Assembly (NCBI GenBank): GCA_021234155.1
Contig: JAJEKV010000009.1
Location: forward strand, 10,608,546-10,672,545
Source: Isoetes taiwanensis
Taxonomy: Eukaryota > Streptophyta > Lycopodiopsida > Isoetales > Isoetaceae
Reading direction: 5' to 3'
Length of the DNA: 64,000 nucleotides
Shown here: one piece after another, positions 8,954 through 17,180 of the stretch
Position numbering within the stretch: the stretch's first letter is position 1
How the letters are laid out: every line of letters starts with the position of its first letter
Notes under the pieces: model-generated
Seen by the model: the letters and a program-made list of their open reading frames with translations, nothing else
Database searches by the model: none
What the model was told of the DNA's origin: nothing
Program-made: the position numbers and the translations under genes

Positions 8954-10470
8954 CTAGTCTTGAAATCGCCGGTAAGACGGGTTGTCCTCAAGGAACTTCT
9001 TAACTTGGGCCGTTCCTACCGAATGACCCAAGTTTCTGAGGACGTTTGCTGACGAGCCGCCCTGCAAAGCTCTCGCCAACTCTTCCACTCTGTGGTCGGT
9101 TGTACAGGCCGCGGTCACTGCCAATCTCGCCTGCCGTCGATGTGGTATGGCGAAGTCGAAGAGGTCAAGTGCCATTGCTCTCTTGACTAGGACAGCATAG
9201 TCGACATTTGCCGCTATTCGAGCATGCCTGCCGAAGCCTGAGAGTGCAATAAGCATGAACACTCTTTCTTCTCCCCGGGGGCTGAACTTGCGGTGTACTA
9301 CCACTATTCTCCCATCCAAAGAAGAAGTGGCGGTAGTACCTCGGGGACCCATTGTTGTGTGTCACCGGCTTCTCCGCTTGTTTGGCCTCCAAATCTATGT
9401 CGCCTCTACAGATTCGCCGACCTCTATCTCGGTCCAGCTCCCTGTAGTCTTCAATTGTGGAGTCGACTTGCCCGAGGTCAATTCCCTCCTCTTGTTGGAG
9501 GTGGTGTCAAGGCCTACTGGCATTAAGATGCTCGTGGTCTTTCCACGGATCCCCATCTGTTCCTGGAGGGCGAGGAACTCCTCCTCCGTTGGCAGCTCCC
9601 GCTCTTCCATCATTTGCCTGATGTTGCTGTAGGCCTGGATGTCGGAAGTCACTTCCCCTGTGTAGGTGTCGGCTTCCCTGACTTGAAGCGGGACGGTCCC
9701 GAGACTCCACCTGGACGATGAAGTCGCCCAAGTCGGACCACCGTAGTTGGTGGAGCAAACATCGAAGTCCGAGCTCCCCTCTCCCTGCATTCGGGCAGGT
9801 TCTGGATGTCGCTGAGGAGTAAATACTCCTCTCCGTCGATGATGATAGGGGCTAGGCTTGTGATGCCTAGCCCAAGTGGGGGAGCAACTCTGAGGTTCTG
9901 CCGGCTCTGCTCGAAGTTGACCAGCTCCTCTTCTGCTTGTCGCCGTTCCTCCTCTGAGTCTAGCTCGGTGTACTCTTCGTCGTCCGACTCCTCTTCTTCC
10001 CATCTTCCTTCTTGCTCTTGCTGGTACTGCAAAAGCTTCTGCTCTTCTGCTCGGGCTGCTATGGGGTCCACCTCCATGGGAGGAATAGAGGTTGCCCCCA
10101 ATGGATTTTCGGCACGGTGGGATAGGAAAATAGCTAAGGCGGCGGTGTAGGAGAAATACTTGGTCCTGTTAGCTGTCAGGACCATGTAGTCTGGTAGTCT
10201 CTGCGCCTTGTTAGTTAAGTACTTGGCGATGTTGGGCGGGGACATCACCCAAGGCTGCTTGAAGGGATGGGCGGGGAACAAAATAGCCTATGCAAGGGGG
10301 GAGCTGGACGAGAGAGGGTCCTACCCTAGCTTGGAATTCTGCTAAGACTTGTCTATACGCTGGGCTTGCACATCTATTTCTTTCCCGAAGACTCGGAAGA
10401 TGTCATTGACATCCGCCTCAGCAGCATAGGCACTAGCGCTGTACCATCGCCTGAAGTCAGCAGTGGCCAT
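8954..10470 (-). pseudogene. Gene X (element A): acidic protein of unknown family
   Basis: I do not recognise the family. The proposed start is the ATG at 10,470 (MATADFRRWYSASAYAAEA), about 115 bp downstream of a TATA box. Order of recognisable blocks: F-x2-WY-x-SA N-terminus; helix near AKYLTNKAQRLPDY; acidic stretch (EEEESDDEEYTELDSEEE); box GEEYLLLSDI; box LPTEEEFLALQ; C-terminal domain with GRIVVVHRKFS, ALSGFGRHARIAANV. Each block has a counterpart in the split gene of island B (31,461-32,100 plus 26,910-27,577), so this is one family. The A copy has three in-frame stops just after codon 42 (intron or decay) and two further frame changes plus stops. An AT-rich stretch (8,860-8,930) after the stop could hold its polyadenylation signal. 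The acidic stretch recalls histone chaperones, which would suit a neighbour of an H3-like gene. That role is inference only. Confidence 0.6.
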
Positions 10471-10524
10471 TGATCTAGCGAAGAGGAGAGTATCAAACGG
10501 ATGCAGAAGCGCCTCAGGGAGTTG

Positions 10525-10560
10525 GAAGATCGCCTAAGCAGTGGAGAGCAAACTTGCAGG
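10525..10560 (-). promoter_or_regulatory. Shared 5'-leader box upstream of gene X
   Basis: Plus-strand GAAGATCGCCTAAGC followed by GGAGAGCAAACTT. A near match lies at the same place before the H3-like gene of A (12,486-12,520) and a weaker one before that of C (37,869-37,900). It sits 25-60 bp downstream of the TATA box, so around or just after the transcription start. Confidence 0.6.
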
Positions 10561-10584
10561 GTGCTAATTGAGAATTGGAGGACC

Positions 10585-10592
10585 TATTTATA
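10585..10592 (-). promoter_or_regulatory. TATA box of gene X
   Basis: Minus-strand CTATAAATAGG, a consensus plant TATA box about 115 bp before the X start codon. The same sequence precedes the H3-like gene at the same spacing. Confidence 0.65.
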
Positions 10593-10783
10593 GAAAAGGG
10601 GAAAACCCTAATTTTTGGATGACCTAGAATTTACTGGGATTGGGTGATTCTGATCTATTAAAGGGTGCAATTGAGAGTTTGAAGACTACTTCTAGGGTTT
10701 GAGCATGCTAGGATGGACTAATGAACCTATTGCAACAAATTGGGGATCATTTGAATGTGGCATGGTGAAGAAAATGCTGAGAG

Positions 10784-10850
10784 GTCTCACACGTTGCGCC
10801 CAGACCGATAATGAAAAGTTCATTTTCTGCCCTGGCGCGACGTGTGAGAC
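10784..10850. repeat. 67-bp palindrome, type 1, upstream of gene X
   Basis: Imperfect inverted repeat: left arm GTCTCACACGTTGCGCC, right arm GGCGCGACGTGTGAGAC, with an inner AATGA/TTCATT-like mirror. One of four 67-bp copies; closest to 12,639-12,705. Confidence 0.9.
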
Positions 10851-10983
10851 ATGGGCTCTAAATGGGCTAAACTTGATCAATCTGGGTGATCTAAGGGTGT
10901 AATTCTACTGGACTCGTCGAGTTAGACAGAATTGACCCCTTATTTGGTCGATTTAGAGCAGTTTTGGGCATTTTTGGGGCATG

Positions 10984-11050
10984 GTCTCACGCGTTGCGCC
11001 CAGCCCAAAAATGAGATTCTCATTTCCTGTCCTGGCGCGACGTGTGAGAC
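10984..11050. repeat. 67-bp palindrome, type 2, upstream of gene X
   Basis: Same arms as the type-1 copy (here GTCTCACGCGTTGCGCC) but a different core containing ATGAGATTCTCAT. Starts exactly 200 bp from the type-1 copy; closest to 12,841-12,907. Confidence 0.9.
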
Positions 11051-11228
11051 ATCGTCTCAATTTTGCTCAAAAACTCCAATTTGACCAAAACAAAAGCTAG
11101 AATTCAATATCTTAACCTGATTAATCAAGATTGGACACATTATTTACACAAAAATTCTTTTATATTAACAAAAATTTTCATTATTTACAAAAAGTTCAAG
11201 GGCGTTCTCCCTTGATGTGTCTGGCCAA

Positions 11229-12452
11229 TTACATGTCATGTCTCATAAGTGTAACCCTCTTCGCATGTACTGTGCAGGCCGTCGAATCCTCAAAATGCTG
11301 CACTATTTTTACCTCTGCTGCCTCCTGTAAGCACAGCAGCATTTCATCGGTCACGCGCATGTCCGTGTTGTACTCCTGGATAACTTCTCGGACCAAGCGT
11401 TGAAACGGCGCCCGGGGGATCAAGAGTCCGTAACTTCGCTGGAAGTGCCGGATTTCTTTGAGGGCTCTCTGCTCCTTCTGCTTGCTCTTGCTCCGCTTCT
11501 TTCCTGGTGCTTTGGGAGGCTTGAGCCTGGGTGGCGGCAGCTTCAGGGCCTGGCTTTTTGTCGGGCGTCCGCCTTCAATTGTTCTCACCCTGTGCTCCTG
11601 GTAATAAGCGTTGTATGTCTCCCACTTCGCCATGTAAGCGTTGTGCTCCTTAATCTTCTTCTGATAGACCTTGACGGGGTCTATCACGTATGCCTCCCGT
11701 TGTGGTCGCGGGGCTTTAACTCTATCCCACGTCGGAAAAGGTGGGGGCTTCGGCGCCTGCCCGGGCTGTTCTTCCTGCTCAGGTGCTGCCTGCTCCGGTA
11801 CTTCCTTCTCCACGACCGGGGGTTTTGAAGAGCTTGCCCCCCCAGTGTTGGGGACGTAATCTTCGTCCGAGTCGTCGGTAGAAGGCGGGGTCTGCTCGCC
11901 TGATGGCTCGTTGATGACGGGACCCGTCGCTCGCTTACCAACCTTCACAACTTTTCTCTTGCCCGCCTTAATGGCTTTGGCCTTCTTCTTCTTCGGCTCG
12001 CCGGCTGCAGTTGGCTCATCCTGCTGTCTCTTTGTCCTCCTCTCTCGGCGGCGCTCCTTGGCTTCATACTTACTGATGAAGGCCGCGAGGTCTGCTTCTT
12101 CAGCAGGGCTAAGCCTCGGCTGTCGCTGCTCCTCTCTCTCTTCCTCCTCCTGCAGACGGGCCCAAGCCTCGAGTTGCTCTTCGACGGTCGGCTGCCCTAT
12201 CTACTCCCGTTCCTCCCTGCTCCTCCTCTCCTCCTCGGCGATCTCTTCGAGAATTTGCTGCATAATGTCCGGCCGCTCCTCGCTTATGACCTCCGTTTGG
12301 TCGCTCCGGTCCGATCTCGCCTCCTCGCTGGAAGAGGATTCGCCTTGGTGGAAAAGGCGTTCTCGGAGTATGGTCTGAATGAGGCCAGGGTCGCTGGCGC
12401 TGGACGATCCGCGACGGCGGGGCTTCCTAGCGGTCTGTTTTGTCCGGGCCAT
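11229..12452 (-). CDS. Histone H3-like protein with long linker, element A (one in-frame TAG)
   Basis: The ATG at 12,452 starts [15 protein letters not shown]: residues 1-9 after Met are the canonical H3 tail, with K4 and K9 kept. The frame runs 407 codons to TAA at 11,229-11,231, interrupted only by TAG at codon 84 (12,201-12,203). Codons 10-330 are a charged linker: acidic EEIAEEERRSREE, basic KKKKAKAIKAGKRK, acidic/proline-rich, then the tyrosine-rich VYQKKIKEHNAYMAKWETY and lysine-rich PPKAPGKKRSKSKQK. Codons about 329-407 are an H3 histone fold: ALKEIRHFQRS, APFQRLVREVIQEY, LCLQEAAEVKIVQHFED, VHAKRVTLM. It stops before the H3 C-terminal helix end (normally PKDIQLARRIRG). Canonical H3 is about 136 residues, so this one is three times longer. 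It has its own TATA box and lies directly behind the element's PBS. The TAG could be a C-to-T nonsense mutation of CAG. Whether it is translated is unknown. Confidence 0.85.
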
Positions 12453-12485
12453 ATTCGATGGTTTGCCGATCCGAGCTATGCGCCA

Positions 12486-12520
12486 GAAGATCGCCTTGGC
12501 AAAGGAGAGCAGACTTTCTA
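12486..12520 (-). promoter_or_regulatory. Shared 5'-leader box upstream of the H3-like gene
   Basis: Plus-strand GAAGATCGCCTTGGC then GGAGAGCAGACTT; matches the box before gene X. On the minus strand it lies between the TATA box and the ATG. Confidence 0.6.
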
Positions 12521-12553
12521 AGCAGGGTTCGCGAAAATGAGGGGGTCTAGGTC

Positions 12554-12561
12554 TATTTATA
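12554..12561 (-). promoter_or_regulatory. TATA box of the H3-like gene (A)
   Basis: Minus-strand CTATAAATAGA, about 102 bp before the MARTK start. Supports 12,452 as the start, in place of the longer in-frame ATG at 12,605 that lies upstream of the TATA box. Confidence 0.65.
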
Positions 12562-12638
12562 GGGGTCGATTTTAGGTCAAACTTCAAACTACCTTTTTGG
12601 ATCATCTAGGACATCTAAAACACCTAAATTCGAGCATG

Positions 12639-12705
12639 GTCTCACACGTTGCGCCCAGACCGATAATGAGAAGTTCATTTTCTGTCCTGGCGCGACGTGT
12701 GAGAC
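12639..12705. repeat. 67-bp palindrome, type 1, upstream of H3-like gene
   Basis: Arms GTCTCACACGTTGCGCC and GGCGCGACGTGTGAGAC with type-1 core. Almost identical to 10,784-10,850. Confidence 0.9.
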
Positions 12706-12840
12706 ATGGTGGGTCCCGCTACTAAGTTTTATACTTTCTAAGCATATAACATGCTAATTCTACTATTTCTTAACTCAAATTTAGAATGGCCAGGTTACTT
12801 TTCTGTAATTTATGACTTTTTGGTGTGTTTCAAGCTGAAT

Positions 12841-12907
12841 GTCTCACACGTTGCGCCCAGCCCGAAAATGAGATTCTCATTATCTGTCCTGGCGCGACGT
12901 GTGAGAC
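12841..12907. repeat. 67-bp palindrome, type 2, upstream of H3-like gene
   Basis: Same arms, type-2 core with ATGAGATTCTCAT. Starts 202 bp from the type-1 copy, repeating the arrangement before gene X. Confidence 0.9.
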
Positions 12908-13101
12908 CACCCTACTTTTTGGGGGTTGGCTCACCAATTTTTAATCTTTTTATGTTTTTCGTTCATTCTAACTGTTACTAGCTTAGCATAAACTACAAAA
13001 ATGAGAAAAAAAATTTCCCAGTTTTCGAGGTTTAAGGATCTTATCAAGTTAGTGCTATTGGGAACATGGTCAGTGCTTTGCTCTTGGTCACCAAGAACAT
13101 T

Positions 13102-13113
13102 GCTCTGATACCA
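13102..13113 (-). other. Primer-binding site of element A (tRNA-iMet)
   Basis: Minus-strand TGGTATCAGAGC, one base inside the LTR end. Followed by AATGTTCTTGGTGACCAAG, a leader also found in elements C and, degenerately, 2 and D. Confidence 0.9.
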
Positions 13114-13114
13114 C

Positions 13115-14780
13115 TGTGACGTCCCCTACTCGTATACGGTGCACTCACCGTATACAAACAGGAGTTCATCCCCCGGTACCAGCTCCATGCCGATACGGGG
13201 CCCTCCACATGACACTGCAACCGTGACGGGTTCCAGTGGGAAGAGTGAAGGGGTCATTTTACCCCGTCTCCCTCAGGGCCTACCTAGCTGCGGAAGCGTA
13301 AACATACATGTCAGTATATAACATAAGCACATATCCACCTCGAAGGGTGGTCCATCACATCTGCATAGACAAGGGTGAGCACAATACATATGAGAAGTCC
13401 TACCCAAGGCTCAGACTCGAGGGGATGACTGACGGCTTGGGTCTCCAGAGTTCATTGCAGACAAAATTCATGGCAATGGATTTGGCTGGCATATGAACAT
13501 GGCATAGGGTTGTCCACTCCATCCGTCCCTCCTGTGCACACTTTGCAGAGTAGGCTGAAAAGTGTCGGGACCTGACTGTAGCCCACCGGATGCGTAGCCA
13601 AAGGGGCTATTCCTGGGTATCATCCTCCCAGTTCCGATGGGGCAGGAAGGGATCGCTCCCTCCAGAGATCTGCATGCTGACTCAAGGTGACTAGAGGGCC
13701 ACTGCCCGTATTCGACTGAACCCACTGGAAAGTGTACACCACTTCACGGGTGTCGAGCCCATGCCCTACCCACACTCAGTGGTAAGCCATTAGACCTAGT
13801 CACTATGATCCCTGGTAGGCCTTACACACCAGAGGGATCGTTCAAGAGTCAGGACATGAACCTCCTTCTTAGCCAGTCTGGCCCCTTCACCCACAACCAG
13901 GTGTGGTTCTTGTACACAGGCCGAATCTATAGTGTGCTAGAGAGGCTAACCTAGGAGCATCTACTACCAAGCTTTAGGTCTCTACCCCCCTTCCCAATAC
14001 AAGGAGTTCATAGAGATACATCATCCATATACATCACAGAAGAACTAAAGAACTATATCTAATCTATATCATAGAGTTAGGTTCTTTAGTTAGAGTCTGG
14101 TATCTAGAGATCTAGAGGGCTGCTATGGGCAATTTGATAGGCTAAACCTACTGATTCTATGACTGAAACATGGTTTAAGCTATTAAATTGCCTAAATACC
14201 TGATCCTTGAGTGGCTCCTCCTGACCTGAGTTCGACCATCCTGCTGAAACGCTCGAATCAAGGGAAACTAATGGTGCAATTCTCCCAGGCAGAGTCTGGG
14301 AGGCGGTTTTGGCTCTTGAGGCAGCCAAAACAGAGCTCTAAAACCCTAGAAACGAAAAATGGGTAAGTTAGGGTTTCCCTCCTTAAATAGACATGGGGTT
14401 GGCTAGGGTTTCCAATTATCCCCTTTAGGCATGTGGGATAATTGGGAATGGGCCCACTTGCCTTTAATGGCTAGGTGGCAAAATGTGCCCACATGGAAAT
14501 GTGTGCCCACATTAATGTGTACATTGGTAAATGTGCACATTAATTGCACACTTGGTTATGGCCCACTTGGCATAAAGTGTCCATATGGAAATGTGTGCCC
14601 ATATTAATGTGTACATTGGTAAATGTGCACATTAATACTAATGCACATTCTTAGCAAGTTGCCCCCTAGGGCTACCCACTTGGCTACACGTCGGCGTACA
14701 CGTCAGTCGGGGTGGCGTGTATGCGTGACGAGACAGTACAGTATACGTCCTGGGACCGTATACTGTCCTGGAACGTCACA
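13115..14780 (-). repeat. 5' LTR of element A
   Basis: 1,666 bp with mirrored ends TGTGACGT...ACGTCACA, next to the PBS. It contains blocks shared with LTRs at 17,181-18,549, 23,170-24,527 (opposite strand), 35,605-36,570, 38,375-39,190 and 54,593-56,725, for example a CCACTCCATCCGTCCCTCC segment near 13,520 followed by GTGCACACTTTGCAG. Small ORFs here are not conserved between copies, so I call no gene. Confidence 0.88.
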
Positions 14781-15837
14781 GCTTTGATATATTTCTAAAG
14801 AACTGAATTGCTTCTTCATGGCATCCCTGTACAATGCATGCAGCAACCATATCATTCCAAGACACGATATTCCATGCATGCATTCTTTCAAACACCAAAC
14901 AAGCATCCCATATGTGACCACATTTTCCGTACATGACAATAAGTGTGTTTCCAAGGAAGACATCTGATGTACTTCCCACAAAGATGTCAGATATGTAACG
15001 AGAGTAATGAGCTTTTAAGGCATGTGCATGAATACGTTTCCCCTGTGCCATGTCAGAACAAGCAGACAGGGTGCTAACCAGAGTAACCATATTTGGAATG
15101 GAGCCTTCTTCTTGCATTTGGTTAAAAAGTCTGACAGATTCATGGGCATTGCCTCGCTGGGAATGACCTGAAATCATTGCATTCCATGTTACAACATCCA
15201 TTGAGGGAATCCTTTCAAATACCTTCCCTGCATCTTCAATACTACCACACTTAGAATACATGTCTACAAGTGCACTACCAACAAAAATATTTAATTCACA
15301 CCCATTGGCCAAGGTACAAGCATGCAGCCATTTTCCCTGCTCAGACATTTCACAAGCACCAAGAACTGAAACAAAACTTACCTTGTCTGGTCTCGTGCCT
15401 GTTTCCATCATTTGATGGAAAAGCTTGATAGAATTTTGCCTATCCCTAGAAATGGCATATGCCCCAATAATTGTGGTCCATGTAAAAACATTTCGTCTGT
15501 CCATCTTATAAAATACTTCCCAAGCATCAAGTATGCTTCCACACTTCATATACATGATGACCACTGTATTCTAGACAAAAATGCTTGATTCAGATGAATT
15601 CCGTAGAATATGAACATGAACTTGTTTTCCCTCTGCCAGTCTTTTAACTATGCAACATGCCTGCAAACGGGAGATATAAGTTTCTGGTGACATGTGAACT
15701 GTGCCAATCAAGGACTTTGCAGATTGGCAACTGCAGAATGTTACAAGCACAGAAGCAGATGAATTGATGGAAATGTCCCAACCCAAAGGCACCTTGTTCT
15801 TCATTTTCAACAGACTGTCAGATGTGTCCAGTTCCAT
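14781..15837 (-). pseudogene. Pentatricopeptide-repeat (PPR) protein gene, 3' end cut off by element A
   Basis: The frame from 15,837 gives a leader and then PPR repeats: SPETYISRLQACC, GKQVHVHILRN, MYMKCGSILDAWEVFYKM, NVFTWTTIIGAYA, SIKLFHQMMETGTRPDKVSFV, DMYSKCGSIEDAGKVF, DVVTWNAMISGHSQRG, MYGKCGHIWDACLVFERM, NIVSWNDMVAAC. PPR proteins bind organellar RNA and act in editing, splicing or stabilisation. One TAG (15,571-15,573) interrupts a repeat where Q fits (CAG to TAG). Just before 14,780 the frame enters the LTR, so the C-terminal repeats and any E/DYW domain were displaced to the far side of element A, outside the window. Confidence 0.88.
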
Positions 15838-16323
15838 TGACTCCTAAAATACTCAGTTAAGATTAAAACAATGCTATATAACAGCATTGTACCTGTTACA
15901 ACATAGAGATCATCATCATTTGTGGCACTAATAGCACTCAATCATCAAAATCTAATGTAGAAGCAGCGAATTTGCAAAGAATATGCGCTACGCGCCAGTG
16001 TTTCACTAGTCTCATGTAACTAATCACTGCACCAATCATCAGTTAACACCCAGCAAGAGAATTTCAGAATCACATACTTTTTCTTATCATATGAAACATT
16101 GTTGATATTATACAAACATGTATGATAAAAAAATATCTAGGGCAGTATGATGCTGTGGTATAGACTAGTGACTTATGATGCTAAACTTGTCTCCAAAAAC
16201 TAGATGTTTTCGATGCATCGTGTCTTCTCTGAGAATGAGAAGAATGGTGGCCTTTTTCAGCGCTGTAACATTTGCATCTTACATCTACAAATTCTACAGG
16301 ACTAGGAATGGCCTTTCCAGGCT
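15838..16323. other. Intergenic, nothing recognised
   Basis: AT-rich sequence without a supported gene or repeat; probably the upstream region of the PPR gene. Confidence 0.5.
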
Positions 16324-16834
16324 TCAAAGAGCTAGGACTTTGCATATTTGTCTTCTTTTTGATCCTCTGGAACTTAAAATAGGTATTATGTCTTCTTCAA
16401 GGAACTTCTGATCAGGTTCAAAAAAGGACACCATCCCAGAACAAACAGCCTCTTCATATGACACATGCTTTGCTCGTCTGGGTTGATCTCGCTAGGAAAA
16501 AAATCCCTTTTCCTTGCTGATGGCTTACGTGCTTGGAGCTATGGTGCAAAGAAGTAGATCTAGCATGGGGTTTAGAAGAGACCTTATCTCTGTGTCTTTG
16601 CCGACTTGTCCATTTTGCATTCGAAGATACATCTTCTGCAATAGATGATATCTTGCTCCAAGAAGATAGCTTATGTCTTGACTCCTGCCTTCTGGCATAT
16701 TTTGGATCCAGTCTGAGCTCCCTTTCCATCAAAGAAAAAATGGTGCCTCTGGTGCCAACCCTAGGTTTTTGTTTCTCCAATTTGTGAACAGAAACCCCTT
16801 CTTCTTTTGCAGCATCCATTCTTCCGAAAGGCAA
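16324..16834 (-). CDS. Hypothetical basic protein, possible two-exon gene
   Basis: Family not recognised. The first frame (from 16,834, or the ATG that gives MDAAKEEGVSVHKLEKQKPR) is rich in K, R and S and reads TRGTIFSLMERELRLDPKYARR and SSWSKISSIAEDVSSNAKW. It stops at 16,454, but another frame continues sensibly: RAKHVSYEEAVCSGMVSFFE, then DQKFLEEDIIPILSS and KRRQICKVLAL, ending with TGA at 16,324-16,326. The two frames can be joined by a 37-nt GTAAGC...TTTTCCTAG segment (16,492-16,528), which has good splice-site ends but is shorter than usual plant introns. A simple frameshift is the alternative. Codon texture suggests a host gene or its remnant, not a transposon gene. Confidence 0.4.
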
Positions 16835-17180
16835 TCAATCCAAGCTTTAAGAAATACAGACACAAATTTTCTGCTCAATAAAAGCTATGATATGGCGCGC
16901 TCAATATTTATGCTGGCAACATGAACCCAAGTGATCATCTATCAAGATCTTAGACATAAAGTTCAAGAACCCGATAGCTCTTGAAGAATGTTACTCCACC
17001 GGAACCACACAGCCGGTTAGCCGGTTCGAACAGCGGCCCCCAGCAACAGGAGTGACCGCCAATTTACCGCCAGTAGGACGTTTTTAGCAGTTTTCCGCAT
17101 ATTCTAAGGATATACTGGCATATATCAAGAATATGCCTAAAACCCACACAAACAAGGGATTGCCCCCCTAGGGGCAACCC
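16835..17180. other. Intergenic up to the LTR of element 2
   Basis: No gene seen. Contains GCCGGTTAGCCGGTTCG-type short repeats near 17,010-17,030. The exact start of the next LTR is uncertain and may lie inside this stretch. Confidence 0.4.

Larger units (their letters stand above)
1..14780 (-). mobile_element. Ty3/gypsy LTR retroelement A carrying histone H3-like and X genes (3' end outside window)
   Basis: On the minus strand the parts follow a full LTR-retrotransposon order: 5' LTR (13,115-14,780), tRNA-iMet PBS (13,102-13,113), an H3-like gene (11,229-12,452), gene X (8,954-10,470), gag (7,436-8,783), protease (6,804-7,464), RT (5,977-6,720) and RNase H (1-507). A Copia element splits RT from RNase H. 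Integrase and the 3' LTR should lie left of position 1. Gag-protease-RT-RNase H order is normal for Ty3/gypsy; two extra genes between PBS and gag are not. Excluding Copia about 9.3 kb is visible, so the whole element is probably well over 12 kb. It is decayed: gag, X and RT have frameshifts. It has inserted into a PPR gene, whose truncated reading frame abuts the LTR at 14,780. That the H3-like and X genes belong to the element, not to a nested insertion, is supported by element C, which has the same LTR-PBS-H3 order. Confidence 0.85.

Noticed and set aside
11197-11214. Hairpin CAAGGG/CCCTTG just after the A H3-like stop, resembling the animal histone mRNA stem-loop
   Set aside because: Loop is six bases and the sequence does not match the stem-loop consensus; plant histone mRNAs are polyadenylated.
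8784-13101. H3-X segment as a DNA transposon nested in element A, with the 67-bp palindromes as its ends
   Set aside because: Palindromes lie only upstream of each gene and not at both outer borders, no duplication is seen, and element C shows H3 behind the PBS without palindromes. Kept as the main alternative to test.
15571-15573. Restoration of stop codons by U-to-C RNA editing, known from fern organelles
   Set aside because: These are nuclear genes and transposons, and that editing acts on organellar transcripts; simple mutation is enough.
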